Notes: a model not told the origin generated them from the letters alone. Counted from the first letter of the stretch, positions 31,819 to 41,252 are shown. The stretch: DNA of 64,000 nt from Paenibacillus oryzae (GCF_001675045.1 NZ_LYPA01000023.1:1-64000); one strand, 5' to 3'. Numbers and translations are program-made.

Positions 31819-33207
31819 TTATACACCCGGTACCATAGAATCGTCAGCCAGCTTTATTTCATCAGCAGCCGCTTGCTTTTCCAGCTGGATAACGGATTTC
31901 ATTCTAGCCACCACGAAGCCAAGCCCAATAACCGATACGCCCGCAACCATGAACAAAAGACCAATGCCGCGGCCCGGGCCAGTTCCTATCAGTTGACCCA
32001 CCGTGGAAGCCAAGGAGCCATTTTCCTCCAGTAATGGATTAAATACATGGTCGGCAAGAGGACCCGCGGATGCATAAGCCAGCACATATCCTAATTGCGA
32101 GATAACTCCGATAATTCCCCAAGCTCTTCCTTGCGCTTCGTTTGGAATATTTTTGCGAATCAAGACATCGGCTCCTGTATTGACAAAAGGCATGGCGGCG
32201 AAAAATAAAAACCCCGCACCTGCAATTAGCCATACATTTGGAGACATGCCGATAAGGGAAAAGAACAGTCCCGCAATCAAGAGGCCAACCGACAACATAC
32301 GCACGTAGCGGCTGCTTTTGCTAAACAGCCCGATAAACAAGCTGCCAAGCAGCAGGCCCGTTGCGCTAACCGATTGTACAATGCCTAACGTCTGCTCATC
32401 TGACAGCGGCAGCACCATAGGCGTATACAACGTCTCCAGAAAACCCATATAAAACGTTATAGCCGTAAGAAGCAGCATCAGCATCAATACGCCGCGATTG
32501 GAAACGACCAGCTGCCAGCCTTCCCGCAATTCCTGAGCCATCTGGATAATGGGCCGGGACTTTTCTTTGTTAGAAGCCCCATCCCTCTTTTTAACCTGGG
32601 CTTTATTCTGTTGTCCGGCTTGAGCAGGCTTAGCGCCAAAGCTTCTGCGAACAGCCGTAATCGTCAAAAAGGTCACAATAATCGTAGATATATCCATTAG
32701 AATCAGCATCTCTACATCCATCACGCGCAGCAAAAGGCCGGCAACAACGGGGGAAATAAGAAACTTGGCTGCTCCGGCCAATTGAACCATTCCGCTTGCC
32801 TTGGCGAAAAATTCCTCTGTCAGCAAATCGCTAATGCTGGCCCGGTATGCGGGCTCCGTCAATGAAGCGAACAACGAGCTGAATGCAACCGATGCGCAAA
32901 TTTGCCAAAGCGCTGCTTCACCCGTTGCTAGCAGGAACAAGAGATAAGCCAAACCAATAACCGCGCCGCCGTCTCCAATCAGCATCATTAGCCTTCGGTC
33001 AAAACGATCCGCCAATACGCCGCCCACCGGCGCCAGCAAAATAATCGGCAAAAACGTGCTTAATGTTACCATCGAAACCGCCGTAGCGGATTGCGTTTGC
33101 TGAAATACATACACTCCAAGTCCAAAGGCGGTTAACCCGCTGCCAATGCTGGACACAAACTGTCCCAACCATAGAATTAAAAATGTGCCAAATGATTTAT
33201 CTTTCAT
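31819..33207 (-). CDS. MFS transporter, macrolide-efflux (MefA/BmrA-like) type
   Basis: 462 residues, 12 membrane segments with a long central loop (RRSFGAKPAQAGQQNKAQVK). FLILWLGQFVSSIGSGLTAF and APVGGVLADRFDRRLMMLIG (the A-motif, GGxxADRxxRR) put it in the MFS3/DHA-type drug exporters. ATG with AAAGGATG about 8 nt upstream. The promoter has a perfect palindrome of TetR-family type, so it is probably derepressed by a ligand that it exports. No regulator gene is next to it. Confidence 0.85.
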   Translation of the reverse strand: MKDKSFGTFLILWLGQFVSSIGSGLTAFGLGVYVFQQTQSATAVSMVTLSTFLPIILLAPVGGVLADRFDRRLMMLIGDGGAVIGLAYLLFLLATGEAALWQICASVAFSSLFASLTEPAYRASISDLLTEEFFAKASGMVQLAGAAKFLISPVVAGLLLRVMDVEMLILMDISTIIVTFLTITAVRRSFGAKPAQAGQQNKAQVKKRDGASNKEKSRPIIQMAQELREGWQLVVSNRGVLMLMLLLTAITFYMGFLETLYTPMVLPLSDEQTLGIVQSVSATGLLLGSLFIGLFSKSSRYVRMLSVGLLIAGLFFSLIGMSPNVWLIAGAGFLFFAAMPFVNTGADVLIRKNIPNEAQGRAWGIIGVISQLGYVLAYASAGPLADHVFNPLLEENGSLASTVGQLIGTGPGRGIGLLFMVAGVSVIGLGFVVARMKSVIQLEKQAAADEIKLADDSMVPGV

Positions 33208-33227
33208 AAGTTTCGCATCCTTTCTTT

Positions 33228-33250
33228 TATAGACCGACTGTCGGTCTATA
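33228..33250 (-). promoter_or_regulatory. TetR-family operator (perfect 11+1+11 palindrome)
   Basis: TATAGACCGAC-T-GTCGGTCTATA is a perfect inverted repeat just downstream of the MFS promoter, in the position where a repressor would block the polymerase. The ACCGAC...GTCGGT core is the style of TetR-family sites. Confidence 0.8.
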
Positions 33251-33255
33251 AACTA

Positions 33256-33284
33256 ATATTAATTCCCTGGCGCTCACCTGTCAA
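33256..33284 (-). promoter_or_regulatory. Promoter of the MFS gene
   Basis: On the minus strand TTGACA (33279-33284), 17 bp spacer, TAATAT (33256-33261): a near-consensus vegetative promoter followed directly by the TetR-type operator. Confidence 0.75.
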
Positions 33285-33370
33285 GGTGAAAAACGGTATT
33301 TTTGAATTAATCCTTATATAACGAATGTCTAAAATAGACGCGCTTCCACATTGATTTTTACACACATAAA

Positions 33371-33400
33371 AAAGACGCCAGTTTCCCGGCGCCTTTGTCT
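33371..33400 (-). terminator. Terminator of the TraB/GumN gene
   Basis: On the minus strand AAAGGCGCC, an 8-nt loop, then GGCGTCTTTTTT (one G-U pair): hairpin with T run about 60 bp after the stop codon. Confidence 0.75.
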
Positions 33401-33460
33401 TCATCATTATTGTTCTTCAAGCTTATTCTTCAAGCTCATTTTATTGAGGTGATGCTATTG

Positions 33461-34702
33461 CTATTGACGAGTAATCGTGTAGCCTTTTTCCTGCAGCTTC
33501 GTAATAATTCCGTCATCGCCCAGCATATGAAGGTATCCGGCAACAACGAAGTAGGTATCCTTGTTTTCATCAGCCAGGTAGCCTTCTACTTTTTCAATCA
33601 TGCCTTCATTGCGGTCGCCGATCATGCCTTTATAATATTCAGGCAGCTCCTTCATCGCATTAGTCAATTCGGCCGATGCAGCATCGTCACCGTCTACCCA
33701 CATTGTAGCCATCGTGTCGGTGGTGGTATCGGGCTGATGGTATGCAGCAATAGTCTCTTGCAGCATAGAAGCTGTGAACTCGTCAGAAAAGTTGTTAAAC
33801 ATCGAGAATTGGGAGTCGTACGATTCCAGCTCCAATATGGATTTGCCGGTAATCATCGCCTTTTGCAGGAAATACATATCAATGCCAAGACCAGTTTCAT
33901 AACCGCCAAGCGCGGATTTCAGAACCGTCAATTGATTGCTGACTGCCCAAGGCTTATAGGTATCAAATGCTGTTTCCGGAGCCCCAACTTCCTTCAAAAT
34001 CTCTTGAAGCTTTGTATACGATTCAGCGTCGATATGTTCCTTCAAGGTTGAGCCATCAGCATATGTCATATACTTCTGGATATCAGCAACCGTTTGCTCG
34101 TCCATTGGAGCCGCAATATTGATTTCTACCACCAGATGGTCAGAGTTTCCATACGCTGCATTGATTTCTGGGCGCATTGGGTACATCACTTCGTTGCCGA
34201 CATGAATAGAGCCCAGCAGGTACACAACCGAACCGTCCTTCTCAACCTTCCAGAAAAAGCCCTTGCTGTCCTGCTGCTCCAGTGCGGCAGCGCGGTTTTC
34301 GGAATCCCAGCCAATGCGGTAACCGGCATTTTCAGCCAGAAAACGAAGCGAAGCATATAGTGTTCCGTTGACGATTTTTGGAGCGACATTCAGCTTGTAG
34401 CCCTCATTATTAGCCATCGCCTCATCACTATCGCGCTCCAGGACAAAAGAAAGCTCGCCTTTGGATGCATAAAGAGTGGAGGTTTCAGCTTCCCAGCTCA
34501 GCTCATAGCCCAGTTTCTCCAGGAAAGGCTTGACCGGAATCAACGTTGTTCCTTTTTCAATAAATGTCTGCGCGCCAGCAAACGCCAGCTGCTCCTCGCC
34601 AAGCAAAACCTTTACGGAAGGCGCCGCAGTTTGTGCTTGCGCTCCCGTTGCAAATACAAATAACATGACGAAGCTTAAAAATAAGACGGATAATTTCTTC
34701 AT
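33461..34702 (-). CDS. Secreted TraB/GumN family protein with copper-amine-oxidase-like stalk domain
   Basis: About 413 residues from MKKLSVLFLSFVMLFVFATG, a Sec signal with AQA cleavage. Residues about 30-140 (VLLGEEQLAFAGAQTFIEKG, LIPVKPFLEKLGYELSW, LYASLRFLAENAGYRIGWD) are the copper amine oxidase N-terminal-like repeats common in Paenibacillus surface proteins. The rest is TraB/GumN: GSIHVGNEVMYPMRPEINAA and a terminal YFVVAGYLHMLGDDGII. Members may be metal-dependent proteases or lack known activity. The start has TTGAGGAATGAA upstream. The promoter carries a GntR-type palindrome. Confidence 0.8.
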   Translation of the reverse strand: MKKLSVLFLSFVMLFVFATGAQAQTAAPSVKVLLGEEQLAFAGAQTFIEKGTTLIPVKPFLEKLGYELSWEAETSTLYASKGELSFVLERDSDEAMANNEGYKLNVAPKIVNGTLYASLRFLAENAGYRIGWDSENRAAALEQQDSKGFFWKVEKDGSVVYLLGSIHVGNEVMYPMRPEINAAYGNSDHLVVEINIAAPMDEQTVADIQKYMTYADGSTLKEHIDAESYTKLQEILKEVGAPETAFDTYKPWAVSNQLTVLKSALGGYETGLGIDMYFLQKAMITGKSILELESYDSQFSMFNNFSDEFTASMLQETIAAYHQPDTTTDTMATMWVDGDDAASAELTNAMKELPEYYKGMIGDRNEGMIEKVEGYLADENKDTYFVVAGYLHMLGDDGIITKLQEKGYTITRQ

Positions 34703-34737
34703 TTCATTCCTCAATCCCTTCAATTGGTCATGTCAGC

Positions 34738-34765
34738 ATACTGTGTATATTTATATACACAGTAT
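34738..34765 (-). promoter_or_regulatory. GntR/YtrA-type operator (perfect 13+2+13 palindrome)
   Basis: ATACTGTGTATAT-TT-ATATACACAGTAT is a perfect inverted repeat that overlaps the -10 box of the TraB/GumN promoter. The GTGTATA...TATACAC core resembles sites of GntR/YtrA-type repressors. No such regulator lies in the window. Confidence 0.7.
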
Positions 34766-34789
34766 ATTCACACTGGTTCATTTTGTCAA
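34761..34789 (-). promoter_or_regulatory. Promoter of the TraB/GumN gene
   Basis: Minus strand TTGACA (34784-34789), 17-bp spacer, TATACT (34761-34766); the -10 box lies inside the palindrome. Confidence 0.8.
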
Positions 34790-34805
34790 CACTCTGGTTA
34801 GGAGA

Positions 34806-34850
34806 TTAACAGATAACAGATAACAGATAACAGATAACAGATAAACAGAT
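34806..34850. repeat. Seven-bp microsatellite (AACAGAT)n
   Basis: About six copies of a seven-base unit, the last one interrupted by an extra A. It lies just upstream of the TraB/GumN promoter; the copy number could change easily. Confidence 0.85.
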
Positions 34851-34961
34851 AGACGGCTTAGTAAAGAGGGCTGCACCGAATCTATTACCATTATTGTGCT
34901 AATTATACCGCATGGAATGAGAGAATCAAAATTTGCCTGTCAGAGACAAGGTATCATAATC

Positions 34962-34999
34962 AAAAACCCGAATCGCCGCTTGGGACAATTCGGGTTTTT
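34962..34999 (-). terminator. Terminator of the OsmC gene
   Basis: AAAAACCCGAAT / ATTCGGGTTTTT with a 14-nt loop. Because A and T runs lie on both sides it can act in both directions. Confidence 0.85.
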
Positions 35000-35057
35000 G
35001 TTAGACTATGAGGCGGTGTACAGCCGCAGGAATGTGCTTAATTCGGGCTAGCCCTGC

Positions 35058-35450
35058 TTACATTTGAGCTTCTACCAATTCTACTGTTGCTCCCGCTTTT
35101 AGTGTATTGCCAATCGTGCAAGCCCGCTCCGTCACGGATTTCAGCTTTTCCTTGTAAGCCTCATCCAGGCTGGGCGGCAGCGTGACACGAACATGAAAAT
35201 CGCTGAAACGGTTGCTTTTGTCCTCCGGCTTGGCTGCCGTTACTTCGATATGAATAGTATTGGCATCATACTCCACGCCATCATAGTTCATAATTTTTTG
35301 CAGCGAGATGGAAACGCATAATCCCAGCGATGCCTCTAGCAGCTCGCGCGGCGATAGCCCTTCCGAGTTTGGAGAATGACTGCCCTTCAATTGATAACCT
35401 GCTTCATTGTATATTCCGTCTTGTCCGTCTACCACTTTTACAATTGTCAT
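35058..35450 (-). CDS. OsmC/YhfA-like redox protein
   Basis: 130 residues. GLSPRELLEASLGLCVSISL and a later SVTERACTIGNTL place it in the OsmC/Ohr superfamily: the two cysteines form the peroxide-reducing pair in this fold. Ohr-type enzymes reduce organic hydroperoxides; the YhfA-type branch is uncharacterised. Cytoplasmic, complete, with a good ribosome binding site (GGGAGAGCTGAAGC). Single-gene unit with its own terminator. Confidence 0.8.
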   Translation of the reverse strand: MTIVKVVDGQDGIYNEAGYQLKGSHSPNSEGLSPRELLEASLGLCVSISLQKIMNYDGVEYDANTIHIEVTAAKPEDKSNRFSDFHVRVTLPPSLDEAYKEKLKSVTERACTIGNTLKAGATVELVEAQM

Positions 35451-35476
35451 GCTTCAGCTCTCCCTTTTTAAACGAT

Positions 35477-36484
35477 TCAAAACTCATGGTGGTGACAGGC
35501 CACCCGATGCCCATCAAGCGATTCCTTCAGCTCGGGCACCTGCTTTTTGCAGATTTCGCTCGCCAGCGGGCAGCGTGTATGAAATACACAACCGGATGGG
35601 GGCGACAGCGGAGATGGAATTTCGCCTTGCAGCACGGTTCGCTCTTTCAGCTTCCTGCGGGTAAAATCGGGCACCGCCGAAAATAGCGCCTGGGTATACG
35701 GATGCTGCGGTCCCTGGAACAGCAGCTCCGTTGGCGCTTCCTCCACGATGCGGCCCAGATACATGATGCCGATCCGGTCGGATATATACCGTACTACGCT
35801 AATGTCATGCGTAATAAACAGGAGCGTAAGCTTCAGCTCCTTCTGCAATTGCCGAAGCAGATTCAAAATTTGCGATTGTATGGACACATCCAGCGCAGAA
35901 ACCGGCTCGTCGCATATCATCAGCTTGGGATTCAGAATCAAGGCGCGCGCCAACCCCAGCCGCTGTCGCTGGCCGCCGGAAAACTCGTGGGGATAGCGGA
36001 AATAATGCTCCGGCTGCAAGCCTACAACCTTCAAAATAGCAAAAACCGATTCCCGTCTCTCTTCCCGATTTCCCATTTTGTGAATAACAAGCGGCTCCTC
36101 CAAAATTTGCCCGATTCGCTTGCGCGGATTAAGCGAGGAGTAGGTATCCTGAAACACAAGCTGTATGTCCTTGCGAAGCTTGTTCATCTCCGCTCCCGAC
36201 AAGCGGAACAAGCTCCTTCCCTCGTAAATGGCTTCGCCGCCCGTTGCGGGAGCCAATCCCAGAATGCTGCGTCCTGTTGTGCTTTTGCCGGAGCCGGATT
36301 CTCCAACCAGACCATAGGTTTCACCCTCATATAGCTCAAAAGAAACATCCGTCACCGCATGTACAAACGCGCGGGTGCCAAACAGCTTGCCAAAAGGGCC
36401 ATAAACCGGAAATTTCTTCTCCAAATGGCGCACATCCAGCAGCACCTTTTTGTTCTCTCCATTAAGCTTGTTTATTGCGCTCAT
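35477..36484 (-). CDS. Oligopeptide/dipeptide ABC transporter ATPase (OppF/DppF type)
   Basis: About 335 residues from [20 protein letters not shown]. Walker A GLVGESGSGKSTTGRSI, Q-loop VFQDTYSSLNP, signature LSGGQRQRLGLAR-type (FSGGQRQRLGLARALI), Walker B LMICDEPVSALD, H-loop LLFITHD. The C-terminal CVFHTRCPLASEICKKQVPE is the oligopeptide-transporter-specific extension. It overlaps the oppD stop by ATGA, so it is translationally coupled. A longer frame to 36586 is not credible. Provides energy for peptide uptake. Confidence 0.9.
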   Translation of the reverse strand: MSAINKLNGENKKVLLDVRHLEKKFPVYGPFGKLFGTRAFVHAVTDVSFELYEGETYGLVGESGSGKSTTGRSILGLAPATGGEAIYEGRSLFRLSGAEMNKLRKDIQLVFQDTYSSLNPRKRIGQILEEPLVIHKMGNREERRESVFAILKVVGLQPEHYFRYPHEFSGGQRQRLGLARALILNPKLMICDEPVSALDVSIQSQILNLLRQLQKELKLTLLFITHDISVVRYISDRIGIMYLGRIVEEAPTELLFQGPQHPYTQALFSAVPDFTRRKLKERTVLQGEIPSPLSPPSGCVFHTRCPLASEICKKQVPELKESLDGHRVACHHHEF

Positions 36485-37485
36485 CCCGCTGTCACCTCCC
36501 GCTGTCTGGCAATGGCTTCGAAATGCCAGCATTTGACTCCGTGATCGTCGCGATGCTGCGTCATCGGCGGCTCCTGCTCGCGGCATTTACCGTCGGCAAA
36601 CGGACAACGCGTCGAGAAGCGGCAGCCCTGCGGAATGTTGCCCAATGATGGAACAGCCCCCTCGATAACATGCAGCTTTTCGCTTCTGTCCCGGTCCATG
36701 AGCGGAATCGACGCAATCAAGCCTTGCGTGTAGGGATGCAGCGGTGACTCGAAGAGGCGGTCGGTTGTTGTTTCCTCTACGATTTGTCCCAGATACATAA
36801 CCTTTACGCCTGTGCAAATTTCCGCAACAACGCCAAGATCATGCGTAATGAACAATACGCCCATGCCGAGACGCCGGTTCAGCTCCACGATAAGATCAAG
36901 AATTTGCGCCTGGATCGTAACGTCCAGCGCCGTTGTGGGCTCGTCGGCAATCAGCAGACGCGGCTCGCAGGACAGCGCCATTGCAATCATCGCCCGCTGC
37001 TGCATGCCGCCAGACAATTCATGAGGGTAATCGTCAACCCGCACTTCAGGCGACGGAATACCCGTCAACCGGAGAATGTCGATGACTTTTTTCCGAGCTT
37101 CCTTTTTGGACAAGCCTTGATGAAGCGTAATGGCTTCTCCAATTTGCTCTCCGATGGTGTATACGGGATTAAGCGAGGTCAGCGGGTCCTGAAAAATGAT
37201 AGCAATGTCGTTGCCGCGCACCTTTCGCATTTCCGCCTTCGACAGCGACAGCAAATCCCGCCCGTCCAGCTTGACCTCTCCCTCGTAGCTTATATCGTCG
37301 GTATGATCCAGCAGCCGGATAATGGATTGCGACATGACGCTTTTGCCGCAGCCGGATTCGCCAACGATTCCGATTATTTCGCCCTGCTCCACGGAAAAAC
37401 TGACGCCATTAACAGCCGTAACACGGCCGCGCTCCGTATGAAAATGTGTTTTTAACGATTGAACCTCCAGCAGCGGTGTTGTCAT
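36481..37485 (-). CDS. Oligopeptide/dipeptide ABC transporter ATPase (OppD/DppD type)
   Basis: 334 residues. Walker [19 protein letters not shown]-loop [12 protein letters not shown], signature [15 protein letters not shown], Walker [13 protein letters not shown], and the peptide-transport C-terminal [14 protein letters not shown]. Partner of the OppF-type subunit, both on the cytoplasmic face. About 150 bp separate it from the permease gene, with no terminator seen. Confidence 0.9.
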   Translation of the reverse strand: MTTPLLEVQSLKTHFHTERGRVTAVNGVSFSVEQGEIIGIVGESGCGKSVMSQSIIRLLDHTDDISYEGEVKLDGRDLLSLSKAEMRKVRGNDIAIIFQDPLTSLNPVYTIGEQIGEAITLHQGLSKKEARKKVIDILRLTGIPSPEVRVDDYPHELSGGMQQRAMIAMALSCEPRLLIADEPTTALDVTIQAQILDLIVELNRRLGMGVLFITHDLGVVAEICTGVKVMYLGQIVEETTTDRLFESPLHPYTQGLIASIPLMDRDRSEKLHVIEGAVPSLGNIPQGCRFSTRCPFADGKCREQEPPMTQHRDDHGVKCWHFEAIARQREVTAG

Positions 37486-37636
37486 CCGCTTCCTCCCCCT
37501 TCTGCGATAGGCATACCGGCCGGCGTTGCCCCGGTTGGATCATTGCAGCTACACCGTATTGCCGCTATTCTTCGGCGGTTTCTTTCAAGCTGTGCTTCAA
37601 TCCCGTTCCCGCTATGCCTCGGCAGCTTCATTCAAG

Positions 37637-38563
37637 CTATGCTTTACGCCATTTCCGCTTTGTTCCATTTCCGCTTCCCTTGACCCTTGGGTCCAGCCAG
37701 TCGCGCAGGCCGTCGCCCAGCAGGTTCAGACTTAACACCGACAGGACAATCGCGACACCGGGAAAAACGACCATCCACCAGGCCTTGTAAATAACAAGCT
37801 TGCTGGCTTGCAAAATATTGCCCCAGCTTGGCTCCGGAGCCGGAATGCCCGCTCCCAGAAAGCTGAGCGCCGCCTCTGAAATAATCGCTTCCGCAAACAC
37901 AAATGTCGCTTGCACCAGTAGAGGAGACAGCGTATTAGGGATAATATGGGCCCAAATGATGCGGGTGTTGCTTGCGCCCTGAGCGCGCATCGCTTCAATG
38001 TAGGTCTGCTCCTTGATCACCAGCGCGCTGGACCGTACCACGCGCGCAATGTTCGGCGTAAATACAATGGTCAGCGCAATAACCACATTAAGAGCGGAGG
38101 CTCCCAGCGCAGCCATCAACGCAATCGCGAGCAAAATGCCGGGAATCGCCACCAGTCCGTCGCAGATGCGCATCAGAACATGGTCAAGCGTCTTGTAAAA
38201 GGAGGCGTACACTCCTATCAGCAATCCCAGAAACGACGACAACGCCGCGACGATCAGCCCTACGCTGATCGAAACTCTGGCTCCATACAGCAGCCGGGTG
38301 AACAAATCCCGGCCAAATTCGTCCGTTCCCAGCAGATGCAAAGCGCTTGGCGCTTTGAGCCGCTCCGTCACCTTCATGGCATAGGGGTCAAAAGAGGTCA
38401 ACCATGGTCCAAGCGCTGCCAATGCAGCCAGCACGACAAAGATAGCCGCGCCCGCCACCAGCGCGGGATTGGAGAAGAAGCGGCGGCGGCTGAGACCCCG
38501 CTGCTCCTTGCGCATTCTTTTGCTGAGATCCGCGATGTATTCTTTGCTTTCCGTTATCTCCAC
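37637..38563 (-). CDS. dppC: Dipeptide/oligopeptide ABC permease (DppC type)
   Basis: 308 residues. LKAPSALHLLGTDEFGRDLF and LYGARVSISVGLIVAALSSF are conserved in DppC/OppC permeases; the EAA loop reads YIEAMRAQGASNTRIIWAHI. Six membrane segments, both termini inside. It follows the DppB gene by 12 bp. The frame continues to RDWLDPRVKGSGNGTKRKWR at the end. Confidence 0.88.
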   Translation of the reverse strand: MEITESKEYIADLSKRMRKEQRGLSRRRFFSNPALVAGAAIFVVLAALAALGPWLTSFDPYAMKVTERLKAPSALHLLGTDEFGRDLFTRLLYGARVSISVGLIVAALSSFLGLLIGVYASFYKTLDHVLMRICDGLVAIPGILLAIALMAALGASALNVVIALTIVFTPNIARVVRSSALVIKEQTYIEAMRAQGASNTRIIWAHIIPNTLSPLLVQATFVFAEAIISEAALSFLGAGIPAPEPSWGNILQASKLVIYKAWWMVVFPGVAIVLSVLSLNLLGDGLRDWLDPRVKGSGNGTKRKWRKA

Positions 38564-38575
38564 TTGGTTCTCCCC

Positions 38576-39526
38576 CTATTTGCGGTCCAGCCGCACGCGC
38601 GGGTCCACAACGCCGTACAGCAAATCGATCAGCAAATTAATGACCACGTATATCAACGTAACAATCAGCACCACGCCTTGAATAACGGTGTAATCCCGTC
38701 TGGCGATGGAGTTCAAAATCAGCTGCCCCAAGCCCGGGATGTTGAAAATACCCTCCACAACCACCGCGCCCGTTACCAATGTGCCGAACGTTTGCCCCAG
38801 CACCGTCAGAATCGGCAGGAAAGCATTGCGAAACGCGTGCTTGAACAGCACCTTCGCTTCGGTTACCCCTTTGGAGCGAGCCGTTTTAATAAAATTAAGG
38901 TTTAGCACCTCCAGCATGGAGGAACGGGTCATCCTCGCAATAAGCGCTGCCTGAATGGTGCCAAGCGAAATGCCGGGCAGGATAAGATGCTTAAGATGAT
39001 CCCCAAGCCCTTTGCCCAGCTCCGCGTAACCCGCTACAGGCAGCCATTGCAGCTTGACGCCAAATAGCAGCACCAGGAACAGGGCCAGCAAAAAACCCGG
39101 CACTGCCATACCCATCAGCGACACGCCCATCAGCGTATAATCCGCCGCCGTTCCTCTTTTGTAAGCCGCCAAAATGCCAAACGGTATCGCCAGCGCTATT
39201 GCGATAGCCTGAGCGATGATAGCGAGCGAAAGCGTTGGCCCGATATGCTCCTTGATCGCTTGGGCCACGGACTGCTTCATAAAGATGGAATTGCCCAAAT
39301 CCCCCTGCAGCACCTTGCCGATCCAGTTTGTATATTGGGTGAGGATTGGCCCATCCAGTCCCAGCTCCTTGTTCAAAGCGGCGATTTCCTCCGCGCTGGC
39401 CTCCATTCCCAGGATGGAGGAGGCCGGTCCTCCCGGCGTAATATGAATAATCAGGAACAAGGCTGCTGTAACAACAAACAAAACCGGAATAAGCGACAGC
39501 AGTCTTTTTGCGATATATGCCAGCAC
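38576..39526 (-). CDS. dppB: Dipeptide/oligopeptide ABC permease (DppB type)
   Basis: 316 residues. LLSLIPVLFVVTAALFLIIH, the HITPGGPASSILG motif and TARSKGVTEAKVLFKHAFRN (the EAA loop) identify DppB/OppB. C-terminus DPRVRLDR. Six membrane segments. Follows the solute-binding protein gene with 112 bp of spacer containing an RNA stem-loop. Confidence 0.88.
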   Translation of the reverse strand: MLAYIAKRLLSLIPVLFVVTAALFLIIHITPGGPASSILGMEASAEEIAALNKELGLDGPILTQYTNWIGKVLQGDLGNSIFMKQSVAQAIKEHIGPTLSLAIIAQAIAIALAIPFGILAAYKRGTAADYTLMGVSLMGMAVPGFLLALFLVLLFGVKLQWLPVAGYAELGKGLGDHLKHLILPGISLGTIQAALIARMTRSSMLEVLNLNFIKTARSKGVTEAKVLFKHAFRNAFLPILTVLGQTFGTLVTGAVVVEGIFNIPGLGQLILNSIARRDYTVIQGVVLIVTLIYVVINLLIDLLYGVVDPRVRLDRK

Positions 39527-39563
39527 AGCTCTCCCTCATTTGCACCAAATTTAGCAGAAAAGG

Positions 39564-39620
39564 ATGCCGAAAGCTGACCTGGGGCGTGTATGCAAAACCC
39601 GCTCCAGCAGCTTCCGGCAC
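39564..39620 (-). promoter_or_regulatory. Intercistronic stem-loop between dppA-type and dppB genes
   Basis: GTGCCGGAAGCTG and CAGCTTTCGGCAT form an 11-13-bp imperfect stem around a 30-nt loop. Such hairpins commonly protect the binding-protein part of a transport mRNA so that it is made in excess. No T run, so not a terminator. Confidence 0.6.
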
Positions 39621-39638
39621 CCTCCTCCGGCGACCGTT

Positions 39639-41252
39639 CTATTTTTCCAGCTTCGCGTTCCAGACGACAGGCGCCTCAAACAGCTCAAAGCCTTCCAGAT
39701 TTTTGTTGATTGCTACAATGCCGTTATAATGGCCGATAACCGTTGAGGAGGCAATTTCATAGAGATAGCCTTGTAGCTTTTCCCACTCCTGCTTCGCCGC
39801 TTCGGGACTTGCCGCCCCGCGGATGTCTTTCAGCGCCTGCTTCACGTTTTCGTCGTCCAGCCCCGCCCAGTCCGGGTTAACCGCAAGCAATTGCGGAGGC
39901 GTCAACTGGTACCCCGTGCTGGCTACAAAAATGTCCCATTTGCTGCGATCATTTTTTGTTTCCAGAAAGGTTGGAAAATCGTAGTTGTCTACTTTTACAT
40001 TCAAGCCGATCTGACGGAGCTGCTCCTGGATAACTAGCGTTGCGGTGTACATTTCGTTATAGTCCTTTGTTGTCAAAAGAGTAATTTCCTCGCCGTTATA
40101 GCCTGCATCTGCAAGCAATTGCTTCGCTTTTTCAGGATTATTCTGATTGTAGTATTCCGCGCCGGCTTCGTTGGACCACAACGTCTGGTTGCTGTTCAGG
40201 TAGCCTGGAGCCAGGGAATACAGCTCCGGCTTGGCAAAGCTCGCCAGCATGATTTCTTCATTATTAAAGGCTGCCAGAATAGCCTGGCGAATTTTCACAT
40301 CAGCCAGCAAGCCTTCGCGGGTATTAAAAAATGCTGTCAAAGCACCGCCCGGGAAGGACTGAAGCTCAAGATCGCTCACTGCGGCCAGCTCATCGTAGCT
40401 TTCGATTGGAATGCTGTCGGCTACGTCGTATTGTCCTGTTTTGACACCGGCAATGCGCGTGGAGTGATCCGTTACGAAATGGAAGTACAGATTTTCAGTT
40501 GGAGCTTCCTTTGTTCCGGCAAAGCCGCTAGGGGCGCCTTCCGGTGATTGATATTCATCGTATTTCACAAGGTGAATGTATTGGTCCTGCTTCCACTCCT
40601 TGAACTTGTAAGGCCCCGTGCCGATGTATTCGGTGATGCCTTCAGCCGGCGCGCTTTCGACAATTTCCTTCGTCGTGATGGAAGGGAATTGCGCTTGCGA
40701 AGCGATCAGAATCAGCACGTCGGAGGTTGCGGATTCAACCGTCAGTTTAACTGTGTAGGGATCAACCTCTTCAAACTTGGCATTGGCAAGCAGCACCTTT
40801 GCGCGGGAAGAAATCGCCAGCCAGCGGTTCATGGAAGCCACCACGTCCTCCGCTTGCAGCTCCTCGCCGTTATGGAACTTCACGCCTTTGCGCAATGGGA
40901 AGGTGTACGTCAATCCGTCCTCGCTGACCTCCACCGATTCCGCCAGCACCGGCACCGGATTATAGTTCGCATCCAATGTAAACAGCTGTTCAAAAATATT
41001 GCCCGCCGTATCCAGCGCTACCGCCGATACGGTAATGGCTGTATCCAAGGTTGGCGGCTGAGCCGTCAATGCAATATTCAAAGTGTCGCGGTATTCCTTC
41101 GCCTCCGGCGCCGCCGTTTCCCCGCTTTGTCCCGCTCCGCCATTAGCCGCGGTTGGGCTGGAAGCAGGCTGTGCGTCATTTTTGGAGCAAGCCGCCACTA
41201 TCGTCACTAACAAAATCGCCGTTATCAGTTGTACCCAAGCTTTTGTCTTCAT
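39639..41252 (-). CDS. Peptide ABC transporter solute-binding lipoprotein (SBP family 5)
   Basis: 537 residues. Signal MKTKAWVQLITAILLVTIVA with lipobox VAAC, a Ser/Ala-rich linker, then the family 5 pattern: YRDTLNIALTAQPPTLDTAI, YTFPLRKGVKFHNGEELQAE and DVVASMNRWL, later YIGTGPYKFKEWKQDQYIHL. Binds a peptide or related solute outside the cell and hands it to the DppB/DppC permease. First gene of the operon; near-consensus promoter at 41387-41415. ATG with GGGGATGACC upstream. Confidence 0.88.
   Translation of the reverse strand: MKTKAWVQLITAILLVTIVAACSKNDAQPASSPTAANGGAGQSGETAAPEAKEYRDTLNIALTAQPPTLDTAITVSAVALDTAGNIFEQLFTLDANYNPVPVLAESVEVSEDGLTYTFPLRKGVKFHNGEELQAEDVVASMNRWLAISSRAKVLLANAKFEEVDPYTVKLTVESATSDVLILIASQAQFPSITTKEIVESAPAEGITEYIGTGPYKFKEWKQDQYIHLVKYDEYQSPEGAPSGFAGTKEAPTENLYFHFVTDHSTRIAGVKTGQYDVADSIPIESYDELAAVSDLELQSFPGGALTAFFNTREGLLADVKIRQAILAAFNNEEIMLASFAKPELYSLAPGYLNSNQTLWSNEAGAEYYNQNNPEKAKQLLADAGYNGEEITLLTTKDYNEMYTATLVIQEQLRQIGLNVKVDNYDFPTFLETKNDRSKWDIFVASTGYQLTPPQLLAVNPDWAGLDDENVKQALKDIRGAASPEAAKQEWEKLQGYLYEIASSTVIGHYNGIVAINKNLEGFELFEAPVVWNAKLEK

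Noticed and set aside
34186..41252. Large plus-strand frames opposite the peptide ABC genes (for example 35702-36334, 37946-38905)
   Set aside because: They lie antisense to well-identified genes with conserved domains, as usual for GC-richer coding DNA.
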